The notes: a model not told the origin generated them from the letters alone. Shown: positions 9,770 through 21,112, counted from the first letter of the stretch. The stretch is 35,593 nucleotides of DNA from Helicobacter sp. MIT 05-5293 (GCF_000765665.2 NZ_JROZ02000007.1:1-35593); one strand, 5' to 3'. Translations and numbers: made by a program.

Positions 9770-9800
9770 ATTGCTTTCCTCATTAAGTTACTACAATGAA

Positions 9801-9829
9801 ATTATACCCCCCCCCCCCACTGAAAATTG
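9801..9829 (-). promoter_or_regulatory. Promoter of the DUF262/DUF1524 gene with a homopolymer spacer
   Basis: On the - strand a perfect TATAAT (9801-9806) starts directly after a run of twelve G. A 17-bp spacer (12 G plus TCAGT) puts the -35 position at 9824-9829 (CAATTT), a poor match as is common in Helicobacter. The -10 box is about 31 bases from the ATG. Any change in tract length changes the upstream spacing, as in Neisseria porA and fetA promoters. Confidence 0.65.
9807..9818. repeat. Homopolymer tract C12 (G12 on the - strand)
   Basis: Twelve consecutive C on the + strand, counted base by base. This is far beyond chance in an AT-rich genome and within the length range that slips during replication. 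It lies between the -10 element and the presumed -35 region of the defence gene. Confidence 0.97.
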
Positions 9830-9902
9830 GCTTAAATTGAGAGCAAAAGATAGTCGTTTAATATGTTGTTTGCAGAGATTGCATCAAGGTAAAGAAGTAT
9901 GA

Positions 9903-9932
9903 TGAGCAAAGAATGATAAGATTCTTTGCTCA
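9903..9932 (-). terminator. Terminator of the D-lactate dehydrogenase-like gene
   Basis: A perfect 12-bp stem (TGAGCAAAGAAT at 9903-9914 and its complement at 9921-9932) with a 6-base loop lies about 30 bases after the dld-like stop codon. Read on the - strand it is followed by T-rich sequence. It would insulate the switchable promoter at 9801-9829 from upstream transcription. Confidence 0.65.
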
Positions 9933-9961
9933 CATTGATATAAAGCTTTAGAAGATTTTAC

Positions 9962-12900
9962 TTATTGAGAGCATTTATCCACAAGATAAATCAGATTCTG
10001 CCAGCCAAAGCCGCTTTGTTCGCTTAGTCCAATTTCACAAGTGCTAGAGCTACCGTATCCGTGAGAGATTTTTTTATCACCCAATCCCTCATAAAATGCC
10101 TTAAACTCTTTTAGCGCACTTTCATTAAGTTCAGGCGTAGTAAAGCCTTTATTCCCCGCAAAACCGCAGCATTCGGTCTTTTGGTGGATTATGATTTCTC
10201 CCTTGATACAAGCTTTAGCCACTTGATAGAGCGTATCACTCCATTTGCCCTTTTTGGTCGCACACATCATATATAGCCCGATATTTTCCTCCAAAGGCGC
10301 GATAGAAAGCTTAGGCAGAAGCACTTGTGCAATGTATTGGGGCATATCATAGAGTTTGATTGAAATACCGCTATGCTTAGCAAACTCCTCCACACGCTTG
10401 AGCAATTCATAAGTGCAAGCACTATGATCGCACACAATATCAAGCTTTTCTTCACTTGCACTAATCACAAGCTCTTTATAAGTCTCATACGCAAGCTCAT
10501 CACTTGGTTTTTGATAATCCTTAAATGCCTTACCACAGCACAGATTCTCGAGATTCTGTGGATAAAGGACATTCACGCCTGCTTTACGGCATACATTTTC
10601 AAACACCTCTTGGATCGGACGCTTATCGGGCATTTTCACCGATGGTGCAAACATTCGATTGATGCAAGTGCTAAAATAAATCACACTGCTTTTATTTTCA
10701 GGCGATGTTTTGGATTCAAGCATATAGGTGTTGGGTTTAGGCATAAAAGTCGGGACAATGGGCGTAGAAAAAACCTTATGTGCGCCCTTGCTAAGAGATT
10801 TTGCAATACCTGCACCTAAATATTTACTGCCAAAATTCGCCACTTTAATTGCATTTCTTCCCCATTTCATCGTGCGCGGCAAATGCGTAGCAAGATTATT
10901 TGCGACTCTTTTTGCCACAAAACCTGCTTGCTCACGCTTAAGCTTAGAAGCAATCTTTGCGGTATCAATCTCCAAAGGACACAAAGAAGCACACATCGAA
11001 CAAGTAGCGCAAGTTTGCACACCAAAATAAGCATAGCCTTTTTTTAGCTCTTTCAGAATCTCTTTTTGCGTTAGGGGTGCATGGGTCTGGTGCTTGGCGA
11101 TTTTAGAAGCAATGTCTTTTGTGCCTTTTTCCACGATCATATTTGCGTTGCTTTTAAGTGTATCCATGAATGAATGAGCATAAGATGATTGAGAATCAAT
11201 TTGAGCGGGATTGGGTGATGATTCGTGAAGAGATTCTTGCGAAGATTCTAAAGCAGAGTTTGGAGAGAGACTTTGGGTGGATTGTCGCATATCTTGTGCA
11301 GATTCTTGTATGACAGAATCTGTAATCTTATCCTCTAAAAGCCCTTTTGCCTCTAACTCTTCAAGTCGCGCAATCTCTCTGCGCACGGCGATTCTCTGTC
11401 GTGGTGTGAGTGTCAAATCTTTGCTAGGACAAACTTTCTCGCAAAAACCACACTCCATACATTGGTTGATAAAATCCTCAATAGCATTGGCAGGTTTGAG
11501 ATTCTTTAAATGGATTGTATTGTCATCACAAATAATCACATCAGGATTGATAAGATTCTTTGCGTCAAAAATCTCCTTAATACGCCGATTGAGTGCGTAT
11601 GCTTTCTTACCCCATTCCTTTTCCACAAAAGGCGCCATCATTCGCCCTGTGCCATGCTCGGCTTTTGTGCTACCGCCTAACGACACCACCATATCCACCA
11701 TATCGTCCATAAAACGCGCGAAATTCTCCCTTTCTGTATCATCGCCTAAAAGCGGTGTAATAATAAAATGCACATTGCCAGAGAGCGCATGTCCAAAGAT
11801 AATACCTTCAAAATGATATTTCTCAAAAAGCGTGGTGATTTTTTCCATACCCGGCGCGAAAGATTCTGTCTCAAAGCAAATATCCTCTGTAATCACCGTG
11901 CTTCCACTGCGCCTTGTCGAAGCCGAAATAGGCAATAATCCTTTGCGGATTTTCCACCATGAATCTTGTTGCTTAGAATCATAGCTAAACTCCTCGCCAA
12001 AAAGACTGGGAGCGGATTTGAGTGCGGATTTGATACGACTAACCTTTGATTCTAAACCCTCTTTTGTAGAATCTTCAAGCTGGACAAGCAAGGCGCAATT
12101 CCCTTTTTTTGCACGAAAAATAATCTCTGGGATACCCTCCAAATGGCTCACTGCGTCCAAACAACCATAATCCATCATCTCTGCAGCACTCACAATATCC
12201 TCATTATGCGCGAGAATCTTCACTGCTTCTGACGCACCAAGCAGATTCTCATAGAAAAGCAATGCACAAGCCTTAAAAGCATAATCCTCCACGCATTCAT
12301 ACTCTACGCGTGAAACAAAGCCCAAAGTCCCTTCCGCTCCGATAAAAATGTGATTGAGAATATCTTTAATATCACTAAAATCAAGCAACGCATTGAGGCT
12401 ATAGCCGGTCGTATTTTTAATCGCAAACTTACGCTTAATCAATGCCTTAAGTTTAGAATCTGCAAGAATCTGCTCTCGCAAGGCAAGTAGAGAATCCACC
12501 ATGCCTTTATGTGTGCGCATAAATGTGTGGAGATTCTTTTCATCGCTCGTATCAAGCACAAAACCATCATGCAAAATCACGCGCACTGACTTAATCGTAT
12601 TGTAGCTATTTTGCTTTACACCGCAACACATTCCGCTAGAGTTATTCGAAAAAATCCCGCCAATCATTGCATTATTGATTGTCGCAGGATCAGGTCCGAT
12701 TTTCTTCCCAAAGGGTTTAAGCGCAGCATTTGCATCGCTACCTATCACACCACAAGAGAGCCAAATAGATTGGGGACTTTCTGAATCTGCGGACATAGAA
12801 TTGCGTGAAGAAGCCTTTTTATGCTTAGATTCAGAATCTGAAGGATTGAAAACAAACTTCATATCCTGCCAATAACTATTCGCAAGCACAAGCACGCCCT

Positions 12901-13150
12901 CACTGCAAGCTTGTCCGCTTAGGCTTGTCCCTGCAGCACGAAAACTAAGAGGAACATTGAAGCGCAAACTCCATTTAAAAAGCTGACAAATCTCTTTTTC
13001 ATTTTTCGCTCTCACCACGACTTGCGGGACATAACGATAGCAAGACGCATCTGTCCCATAGGCAAATCGCCGCAAATAATCCGTGTAGATTCTCCCTTTT
13101 AATGCCGACTTGGCAACACTCACAAATCCTTGATAATCTGGTTGCATCAT
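9962..13150 (-). CDS. dld: FAD-linked D-lactate/2-hydroxyacid dehydrogenase with fused Fe-S and CCG domains
   Basis: This is a membrane-associated type flavoprotein that oxidises a D-2-hydroxyacid, most likely D-lactate, and passes electrons to the quinone pool. The FAD-binding domain shows PLSFRAAGTSLSGQA (67-81) and GPDPATINNAMIGGIFSNNSSG (152-173); the FAD-oxidase C domain ends in KAEHGTGRM (496-504). Two 4Fe-4S motifs follow: C564/C567/C570/C574 and C714/C717/C720/C724. Then come CCG motifs (NLCCGKAF and ECCGFAGNKGF) of the GlpC/LldE type. Length 1062 aa exceeds the roughly 950 aa of the H. pylori counterpart as I recall it, because of Ser-rich inserts near 102-127 and 616-660. AAGGAG precedes the start. 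Substrate could also be D-2-hydroxyglutarate. Confidence 0.85.
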   Translation of the reverse strand: MMQPDYQGFVSVAKSALKGRIYTDYLRRFAYGTDASCYRYVPQVVVRAKNEKEICQLFKWSLRFNVPLSFRAAGTSLSGQACSEGVLVLANSYWQDMKFVFNPSDSESKHKKASSRNSMSADSESPQSIWLSCGVIGSDANAALKPFGKKIGPDPATINNAMIGGIFSNNSSGMCCGVKQNSYNTIKSVRVILHDGFVLDTSDEKNLHTFMRTHKGMVDSLLALREQILADSKLKALIKRKFAIKNTTGYSLNALLDFSDIKDILNHIFIGAEGTLGFVSRVEYECVEDYAFKACALLFYENLLGASEAVKILAHNEDIVSAAEMMDYGCLDAVSHLEGIPEIIFRAKKGNCALLVQLEDSTKEGLESKVSRIKSALKSAPSLFGEEFSYDSKQQDSWWKIRKGLLPISASTRRSGSTVITEDICFETESFAPGMEKITTLFEKYHFEGIIFGHALSGNVHFIITPLLGDDTERENFARFMDDMVDMVVSLGGSTKAEHGTGRMMAPFVEKEWGKKAYALNRRIKEIFDAKNLINPDVIICDDNTIHLKNLKPANAIEDFINQCMECGFCEKVCPSKDLTLTPRQRIAVRREIARLEELEAKGLLEDKITDSVIQESAQDMRQSTQSLSPNSALESSQESLHESSPNPAQIDSQSSYAHSFMDTLKSNANMIVEKGTKDIASKIAKHQTHAPLTQKEILKELKKGYAYFGVQTCATCSMCASLCPLEIDTAKIASKLKREQAGFVAKRVANNLATHLPRTMKWGRNAIKVANFGSKYLGAGIAKSLSKGAHKVFSTPIVPTFMPKPNTYMLESKTSPENKSSVIYFSTCINRMFAPSVKMPDKRPIQEVFENVCRKAGVNVLYPQNLENLCCGKAFKDYQKPSDELAYETYKELVISASEEKLDIVCDHSACTYELLKRVEEFAKHSGISIKLYDMPQYIAQVLLPKLSIAPLEENIGLYMMCATKKGKWSDTLYQVAKACIKGEIIIHQKTECCGFAGNKGFTTPELNESALKEFKAFYEGLGDKKISHGYGSSSTCEIGLSEQSGFGWQNLIYLVDKCSQ

Positions 13151-13159
13151 TAAAACTCC

Positions 13160-13906
13160 TTATCCTTTGATGTCTAAAAGCTGCTCCTTAAACTCATACA
13201 TAGGTTTGATATTTTGATCAAGCCTAATCACACCGACTTTAAATCCTCTAATATCCTCGAGATTCTTTTCCAAAATCTCTTTTGTGCTTTCGTATAGCAC
13301 TTTTATATCAAGGATATTGTCTTGATTTTGATGTGTGATTTCACCCTCAATCATACCCAAAACAGGCATTATTGCAGTGAATCTTACTTTATTTGTAGCA
13401 ATTTTTTTCACCTGCAAAATATTTTCTTTTTCACCCACAATCAGATTAAGCACTCCGCTTTTTAGTGCTAAAAGCATATTGCTTAAAAACAAAAATTCAT
13501 TTTTACTTGATGCACTAGCAAGTTTTTGGAGAATAAAATCTTTAAAATCCTCAAAAATATTACTTTCTTCGGTTTGTTCTTCTAGTGAAAACAATGACTT
13601 CAAATCATCAATCGAAAAATGCAAAGGAGAGTGTTGGAAAGATTGTAGAATCTGCGGCTGCATCACAAGATTACGCAAAGCAATATGTCCTAAGGAGCTT
13701 TTTCCCATTTCACCCCAATATCTCCCTCCGATTAAAAGCTCTTTATGGCTTTTTGTCTCAATTTTTTGCGAACCAATTTGTAGCAAATACAAATCCCCTT
13801 TAAGTTTTGCCAACACCTTAATCGTAAGGGGCAATGAAGCGTTAAAATGCTTTTCCTTTGCGGCTGTATGAAGCAGCTGTGTGATTTGCGTAAGTCTAGG
13901 GATCAT
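13160..13906 (-). CDS. Hypothetical protein with FliK-like (hook-length control) pattern
   Basis: The 248-aa soluble protein has no signal peptide or membrane segment. Residues ~25-80 (LPLTIKVLAKLKGDLYLLQIG...LLIGGRYWGEM) read like the small barrel seen in FliK-type proteins. Residues ~170-240 (FTAIMPVLGMIEGEI...LDIKVLYESTKEILEKNLEDIRGFKVGVIRLD) follow the Flg_hook pattern of two beta strands around a P-x-LG turn and a long helix. This is pattern resemblance only. The start overlaps the coaBC stop in ATGA, so the two are translationally coupled, and dld follows 10 bases after it. The H. pylori gene next to dfp (HP0842, as I remember it) is probably the orthologue. Function not established. 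Confidence 0.6.
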   Translation of the reverse strand: MIPRLTQITQLLHTAAKEKHFNASLPLTIKVLAKLKGDLYLLQIGSQKIETKSHKELLIGGRYWGEMGKSSLGHIALRNLVMQPQILQSFQHSPLHFSIDDLKSLFSLEEQTEESNIFEDFKDFILQKLASASSKNEFLFLSNMLLALKSGVLNLIVGEKENILQVKKIATNKVRFTAIMPVLGMIEGEITHQNQDNILDIKVLYESTKEILEKNLEDIRGFKVGVIRLDQNIKPMYEFKEQLLDIKG

Positions 13907-15132
13907 CGGCTTGCTATCTTTTTGTAAAAATCAGCTATGGCTAGGGCTGTGTCAAATTTAGAGCATTCCCCTACTTCAAACACCTCATCTTTGGCAATAA
14001 GCGTCATACGATTAGAATCTCCCCCAAAAGGACAAGTAGGGCTAATCACATTCAAACACACCATTTCGCATTGTTTTTGTGTAAGCATTGCTTTTGCCGA
14101 CTGCAAAGCATTAGGTGCATCAAGCTCGGCTTTAAAGCCAATCTTGCAAACGCACGAAGAATCTAAACCCAAAAGAATATCTTGAGATTGCTCGCAAGTG
14201 ATTTCAAGGTGCTTGCCGACTTGTTCTTTTTTGAGTTTTCCTTGAAAAGACTGCATAGGGATAAAGTCAGCAAGAGCCGCCGCCATAAAGATGATAGGTT
14301 TAGAATCAATACAATCTGCAAGATTCTGATTAATCTCTGTTTGAATTGCACAAGAAAAATCTTGCACACTTTGGGCAGGAATCTGCTTTATTCCTAGAGG
14401 TAAAATGACAGGAAAAGAGCTTGCAATCAAACTCACTTTTGCTCCACGCAAATAAAGTGCGAGTGCGAGAAAACTCGCTTGTTTGCCGCTAGAATGATTG
14501 GAAATATAGCGCACCTCATCAATATTTTCAATCGAACCTCCACCGGTGATAATCACTCTTTTTTCTGTCCAAAATGAATCACAACTCAAGCTTGAAGCAA
14601 GGGCAAAAATGATTTGATTCACATCGGCTATTGCACCCTCCCCTTCATCGCCGCAAGCAAGCTTACTCACACGAGAATCTACAATGCGATAGCCCATTGC
14701 TTGTAATTTATGGATATTTTCTTGTGTTTGAGGGGCGCGGAGCATTTGCGTATTCATCGCAGGAGCGAGAATCTTTGGTGCATTAGTCGCAAGCAGGGTT
14801 GAGAGCATCACATTATCGGCAATACCTGCAACAATTTTGGCAATTGTATTTGCTGTCGCTGGAGCGATCAATACGACATCTGCCCATTTGGCATAAGAAA
14901 TATGGTTTGCACCCTCTGCTGTCCATGATTGACTCTCTTGCGTAAGAACGATATTTTGACTAAGTGCTTCAAAGCTAAGAGGTGCGATAAAAGCTTCGCT
15001 TTCTGGGCTCATCACGACTTTTATATGAGCGTCATATTTTCTCAATGTGCTGATAAGGTCAAGAATCTTATAAAGAGCAATAGAAGCACTGGTAAGGATA
15101 AGGATTTTTTTGTGTTTAAAAAGCGTTTGCAT
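13903..15132 (-). CDS. coaBC: Bifunctional phosphopantothenoylcysteine synthetase/decarboxylase CoaBC
   Basis: CoaBC adds cysteine to phosphopantothenate and then decarboxylates the product, two steps of coenzyme A synthesis. The N-terminal flavoprotein (CoaC) half has ILILTSASIALYK, the active-site His region GANHISYAKWADVVLIAPATANTIAK (~74-99) and the substrate-clamp APAMNTQML (~123-131). The CoaB half begins near RVIITGGGSIENIDEVRYISNHSSGKQ (~192-219). The length of 409 aa is normal. AAGGA lies five bases before the ATG and directly abuts a 13-bp hairpin (15143-15172). The downstream FliK-like gene overlaps in ATGA. Confidence 0.95.
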   Translation of the reverse strand: MQTLFKHKKILILTSASIALYKILDLISTLRKYDAHIKVVMSPESEAFIAPLSFEALSQNIVLTQESQSWTAEGANHISYAKWADVVLIAPATANTIAKIVAGIADNVMLSTLLATNAPKILAPAMNTQMLRAPQTQENIHKLQAMGYRIVDSRVSKLACGDEGEGAIADVNQIIFALASSLSCDSFWTEKRVIITGGGSIENIDEVRYISNHSSGKQASFLALALYLRGAKVSLIASSFPVILPLGIKQIPAQSVQDFSCAIQTEINQNLADCIDSKPIIFMAAALADFIPMQSFQGKLKKEQVGKHLEITCEQSQDILLGLDSSCVCKIGFKAELDAPNALQSAKAMLTQKQCEMVCLNVISPTCPFGGDSNRMTLIAKDEVFEVGECSKFDTALAIADFYKKIASR

Positions 15133-15142
15133 TATATTCCTT

Positions 15143-15172
15143 CTAGATTCTATAATATTTTATAGAATCTAG
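15143..15172 (-). terminator. 13-bp hairpin between ferritin and coaBC
   Basis: A perfect stem (CTAGATTCTATAA at 15143-15155, complement at 15160-15172) with a 4-base loop starts 11 bases after the ferritin stop codon. On the - strand no T-run follows; the ribosome site of coaBC (AAGGA) comes immediately after. It may stop ferritin transcription, stabilise its 3' end, or limit coaBC expression. Which of these applies cannot be read from sequence. Confidence 0.5.
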
Positions 15173-15183
15173 CACGGAAAAGC

Positions 15184-15678
15184 TTATTTTGAGGTAAGGT
15201 CTTTAATAAATCGATCAGCCAAGTAAGGTCCATCACCACTTGAACCAATGAGTTTGATTTTATCGACAATCCCACGGAACAATGCTTCTTCCTCGTGTTG
15301 CTCACTCACATACCATTGCAAGAAATTAAATGTAGCATAATCTTTCTTTTGCAATGTAAAATCTACAAGCTCATTGATAGATTGTGTGATTTTTTGCTCA
15401 TGCGCATAAGTTTTTTCAAACACATCTAAAAGCCCATTAAAGCTTGATTCTGGAGCAGGGATTTGTGCGATACTGACTTTAGAATCTGTTTCGTTAAGAT
15501 AAGTAATCAAACGCTTAGCATGGCTACTTTCTTCATCGGCGTGTTGGAACAAAAACAAACCCGCACCATCATAGCTATTTTCATAACACCAAGAACTCAT
15601 ACTCAAATAGAGATTAGCCGCATACATTTCTTTTGCAATTTGCTCGTTGAGCATTTTAACAATATCTTTTTCTATCAT
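15184..15678 (-). CDS. ftnA: Non-haem bacterial ferritin (Pfr/FtnA)
   Basis: This is an iron-storage protein forming a 24-subunit shell with ferroxidase activity. The 164-aa sequence resembles H. pylori Pfr throughout (MIEKDIVKMLNEQIAKEM..., FNFLQWYVSEQHEEE). Ferroxidase ligands E17, E50 and H53 are in place, and the QHEEE helix supplies further ligands. An upstream ATG at 15684 directly touches AAGGA; the second ATG (15678) has a six-base spacing and matches the family start. The gene is flanked by pseB (75 bases upstream) and the coaBC hairpin. Fur control is expected in the genus, but I could not identify a convincing Fur box. Confidence 0.95.
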   Translation of the reverse strand: MIEKDIVKMLNEQIAKEMYAANLYLSMSSWCYENSYDGAGLFLFQHADEESSHAKRLITYLNETDSKVSIAQIPAPESSFNGLLDVFEKTYAHEQKITQSINELVDFTLQKKDYATFNFLQWYVSEQHEEEALFRGIVDKIKLIGSSGDGPYLADRFIKDLTSK

Positions 15679-15752
15679 TTTCATTCCTTTAATGAGAATT
15701 TAAAGCGAAAGAATTGTAAAATGTTTTTTCTGATGTTTAGCTTAAAATTTTA

Positions 15753-18548
<2,796 letters not shown>

Positions 18549-18552
<4 letters not shown>

Positions 18553-19001
18553 AAGAAAATCGCCACAATCATTTCAAGTGCAATAAAATAGAGAATCATA
18601 AGAAAACTACAAGAAAAATTCACACCCACAATCAAATCAAGAATTTCAATAATAAAATAATAGCTTAAATATGCAAGGGCAACATAGGCAAGTTTAAGTA
18701 TTTTTGGTGTATTAAGTATCACTTGAATCTTTGGAATCACTAACAAGGATAAAAATAAAAACACAGCAAGCAAAAATCCTAAGGGGATATTGTTTTCAAT
18801 CTCAACAAAAATCACTGCACACGCAATAGCCAAAAAAGAATAAAAATTATCAGATTGATCAAAACGGATAAACAAAATCAAACATATCCCGATAAGCGGA
18901 GGCAAAAAAACCAGCATACTTGCAATGCTTTCATAAATACACAATCCGGCAAAAAGTATAACAGCTTTTAAAATGTCTTTATTAAAGCTATTTCGTCGCA
19001 T
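18549..19001 (-). CDS. MreD-like integral membrane protein upstream of mrdA
   Basis: A small very hydrophobic protein (about 150 aa, four to five membrane segments) with almost no soluble part. Size, topology and translational coupling to mrdA fit MreD, the elongasome membrane protein normally encoded beside mreC/mrdA, but MreD diverges strongly and no diagnostic motif is visible. The frame is open to 19037; ATGs at 19037, 19019 and 19001 all overlap the upstream acetyltransferase gene and none has a clear ribosome site. I took the one with the shortest overlap (34 bases). By position it corresponds to HP1566 of H. pylori. Confidence 0.6.
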
Positions 19002-19432
19002 ATTGGAAAATGTTTGCATTTGATACAATCCGCCCATATTTTATGATTTGGTAAAAATGATTTTTCTATTATAGCAAAACCTAACCTTTGAAACAATGAA
19101 GCCCGATAGGTTAGCGTGAGAATCTCTTTCACGCCAAGCTCTTTGCCTTCATCAATAGCCCTTTGCACGAGTTTGCTTCCAAGCCCTTCTCCTCTATAAT
19201 CTTCACGAACAACAAGTGAGCGGATTTCAGCCAATGAAGTTGAATAGATATAAAGTGCGCAAAATCCTGCAATCTCTCCTGAATCTGCCACTGCAAGCTG
19301 ATAAGAGCGTATGGCATTTGCCATTTCATCTTCACTACGTTCTAAAATAATGCCGTTTCTTACTTCAATGCTTACAATTTCTCGCATTTGTGGAATATGA
19401 GCAAGTGTGGGCTTAATAATTTCAAACTGCAT
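18968..19432 (-). CDS. GNAT acetyltransferase, short N-acetylglutamate synthase-like (ArgA)
   Basis: A 154-aa GNAT-fold protein with the acetyl-CoA loop YRGEGLGSKL (79-88) and the C-terminal signature IWADCIKCKHFPICDEIAL (C136, C139, C145). This Cys-rich tail is typical of the short acetyltransferases that act as N-acetylglutamate synthase for arginine synthesis in Campylobacterota and some other bacteria. Its start shares one base with the ysxC stop (TAATG). Substrate is inferred from the tail motif only; another amine acceptor is possible. Confidence 0.72.
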   Translation of the reverse strand: MQFEIIKPTLAHIPQMREIVSIEVRNGIILERSEDEMANAIRSYQLAVADSGEIAGFCALYIYSTSLAEIRSLVVREDYRGEGLGSKLVQRAIDEGKELGVKEILTLTYRASLFQRLGFAIIEKSFLPNHKIWADCIKCKHFPICDEIALIKTF

Positions 19433-20073
19433 TATGAATATCCTAAAACTTTTTGTAAAATCACGCCTCGTAGCTGCTTTATTGATGTCAGCTTCCGATG
19501 ATTGCTATTTGTCGCACTCACGCAAAGACTTTGCGTAGAAGAAGCACTTTGAGCAATTTTATGGATTTGAGATTGATTGAGTTTATCACATTTAGTATAA
19601 ATACGCAATATCTGCTGATCATTGCGACAAATTTCTTGTAAAAATCCCTCTACTTGCTGATCAATTGCAAGATCTTGATGTCGCGCATCAACCAAATGCA
19701 AAAAAAGCTTAATACAATCGCGTTTGAGCAAGAATTGGAGGAGATTCTTTTCCCAATGTTTTTTTGTATCCTTGCTGACTTTGGCATAACCAAAACCGGG
19801 TAAATCAACAAAAATCAAAGGCACAATCTGCCCTTGAATCTCCCACAATGTCTCAAAAAAATTGATTAATTGCGTCTTACCCGGCGTTGAAGAGCTTTTG
19901 GCAAGATTCTCATTGAGAATCGTATTAATCAATGTGCTTTTCCCGACATTACTTCTCCCTAAAAAAACAATCTCTGAATAATGCGGAGCAGGCGCATTAT
20001 GAAAATCATTGGCACTCTTTATAAATGAAGCTTTTTTGATTATGATGGGATTATCAGATTCTTGCGTATTCAT
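19432..20073 (-). CDS. ysxC: Ribosome-biogenesis GTPase YsxC/EngB
   Basis: An essential small GTPase that helps large-subunit assembly. Motifs: G1 GRSNVGKST (39-47), G3 VDLPGFGYAKVS (the FGYA extension is diagnostic for EngB/YihA), G4 TKCDKL. Length 213 aa is normal. The gene overlaps lptA by four bases upstream and the acetyltransferase by one base downstream, so it sits in a tightly coupled cluster. Confidence 0.95.
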   Translation of the reverse strand: MNTQESDNPIIIKKASFIKSANDFHNAPAPHYSEIVFLGRSNVGKSTLINTILNENLAKSSSTPGKTQLINFFETLWEIQGQIVPLIFVDLPGFGYAKVSKDTKKHWEKNLLQFLLKRDCIKLFLHLVDARHQDLAIDQQVEGFLQEICRNDQQILRIYTKCDKLNQSQIHKIAQSASSTQSLCVSATNSNHRKLTSIKQLRGVILQKVLGYS

Positions 20074-20561
20074 TGCGATTCTTTTTGTGCAGGGGGATTA
20101 CTACTTTTTATACTATCCATAGTGAAAGTAATAACGCCCGGACGATGACTTGAACCCCTTACACTAGCCTCTTGCGTTTTCATATTAAAAACAATCAGAT
20201 TCCCTGTGATGAGGTTTTTATTGCCCACTTCTTCAATACTTGCGCTATCAATGAATTGATACTCATCTTTTTGCACATCATAAATGGCTTTCTTTGCTTG
20301 ACCCCTCACCTCTTTATCGGGAAGTTTTGCATAGAATCGCACATTGCCCGTAGCAGTATATTTTTGAGGCTGACGCTTTTTATTTGTCTCTATAATGACT
20401 TGATCCGCCCATAGTCGATCTTCCCCTCTGATGACAAGGACTTCACCGCTAAGCTCTGTAATACCTTTTTGCACATCAGAGGTAAATTTTTTTGCGCTCA
20501 CTTCAAGTGTATCAGCAAAAAGCCCTAAAAAATAACAACAAAATATAAGGAAGATTCTCAA
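20070..20561 (-). CDS. lptA: LPS transport periplasmic protein LptA
   Basis: LptA forms the periplasmic bridge carrying LPS from LptC at the inner membrane to LptD/E. A signal peptide (residues 1 to about 16) precedes an all-beta OstA-type region beginning LEVSAKKFTSDVQKGITELSGEVLVIRGEDRLWADQVII and continuing with TGNVRFYAKLPDKEVRGQAKKAIYD. Length 163 aa fits. It overlaps lptC by four bases, which supports both calls. It corresponds by order to H. pylori HP1568. Confidence 0.85.
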   Translation of the reverse strand: MRIFLIFCCYFLGLFADTLEVSAKKFTSDVQKGITELSGEVLVIRGEDRLWADQVIIETNKKRQPQKYTATGNVRFYAKLPDKEVRGQAKKAIYDVQKDEYQFIDSASIEEVGNKNLITGNLIVFNMKTQEASVRGSSHRPGVITFTMDSIKSSNPPAQKESQ

Positions 20562-21112
20562 AAACTTCTCCCTATTTGTATATCCGCTTTAATATTATCA
20601 GCACGGACTTCATTACTAAATGCATTGTAAAAAATATTGATTCCTTTGGTATCTGCCGTGTTGTTTATCAAATGAAAAGCACCCTTGCCCTGGAAGATTC
20701 TATTATTATAATCATAAGTGCCATCTTCACTCCAAAAATGCAAGCCGTCTTCACGCAGATAATTTGCACCTTGAGAAAAGGTATATCGTCCCTCTTTATT
20801 AACTACAAATGGGGCATAAATAAATTCATTAGCACTTTGCGGATTATATTGTTCAACAAAAAGATCATAAATTTCCTCATGATCGTTATAGCGCATAGCT
20901 TTTGCTCCATAAGAAAAAGATTGAAAATATTGAGAATTAATCAAATAAAGCGTAAAGTCATTGATTTCGATATTGGGCACTTCTTTGCCAATATTTTGGT
21001 GAATCTCCTCATTAGAGGTAAAAAATATAATGCTCAAAAGGCTTAATGCCAATAGGCTAAAAAAGAAGGCATAAACTCTATGAATAATATTTTTCAAGCT
21101 TTTTATCTCCAT
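20558..21112 (-). CDS. lptC: LPS export protein LptC (bitopic)
   Basis: One N-terminal membrane segment (residues ~12-30) is followed by a periplasmic beta-rich region with the LptC-like course FSYGAKAMRYNDHEEIYDLFVEQYNP and YNNRIFQGKGAFHLINN. Primary sequence is poorly conserved in this family; the assignment rests on size (184 aa), topology and the kdsC-lptC-lptA order. Its start lies 35 bases inside kdsC. Confidence 0.78.
   Translation of the reverse strand: MEIKSLKNIIHRVYAFFFSLLALSLLSIIFFTSNEEIHQNIGKEVPNIEINDFTLYLINSQYFQSFSYGAKAMRYNDHEEIYDLFVEQYNPQSANEFIYAPFVVNKEGRYTFSQGANYLREDGLHFWSEDGTYDYNNRIFQGKGAFHLINNTADTKGINIFYNAFSNEVRADNIKADIQIGRSF

Noticed and set aside
15685-15752. Fur box in front of ferritin
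   Set aside because: AT-rich sequence and AATGAGAAT offer only partial similarity; no convincing repeat of the Helicobacter Fur motif.
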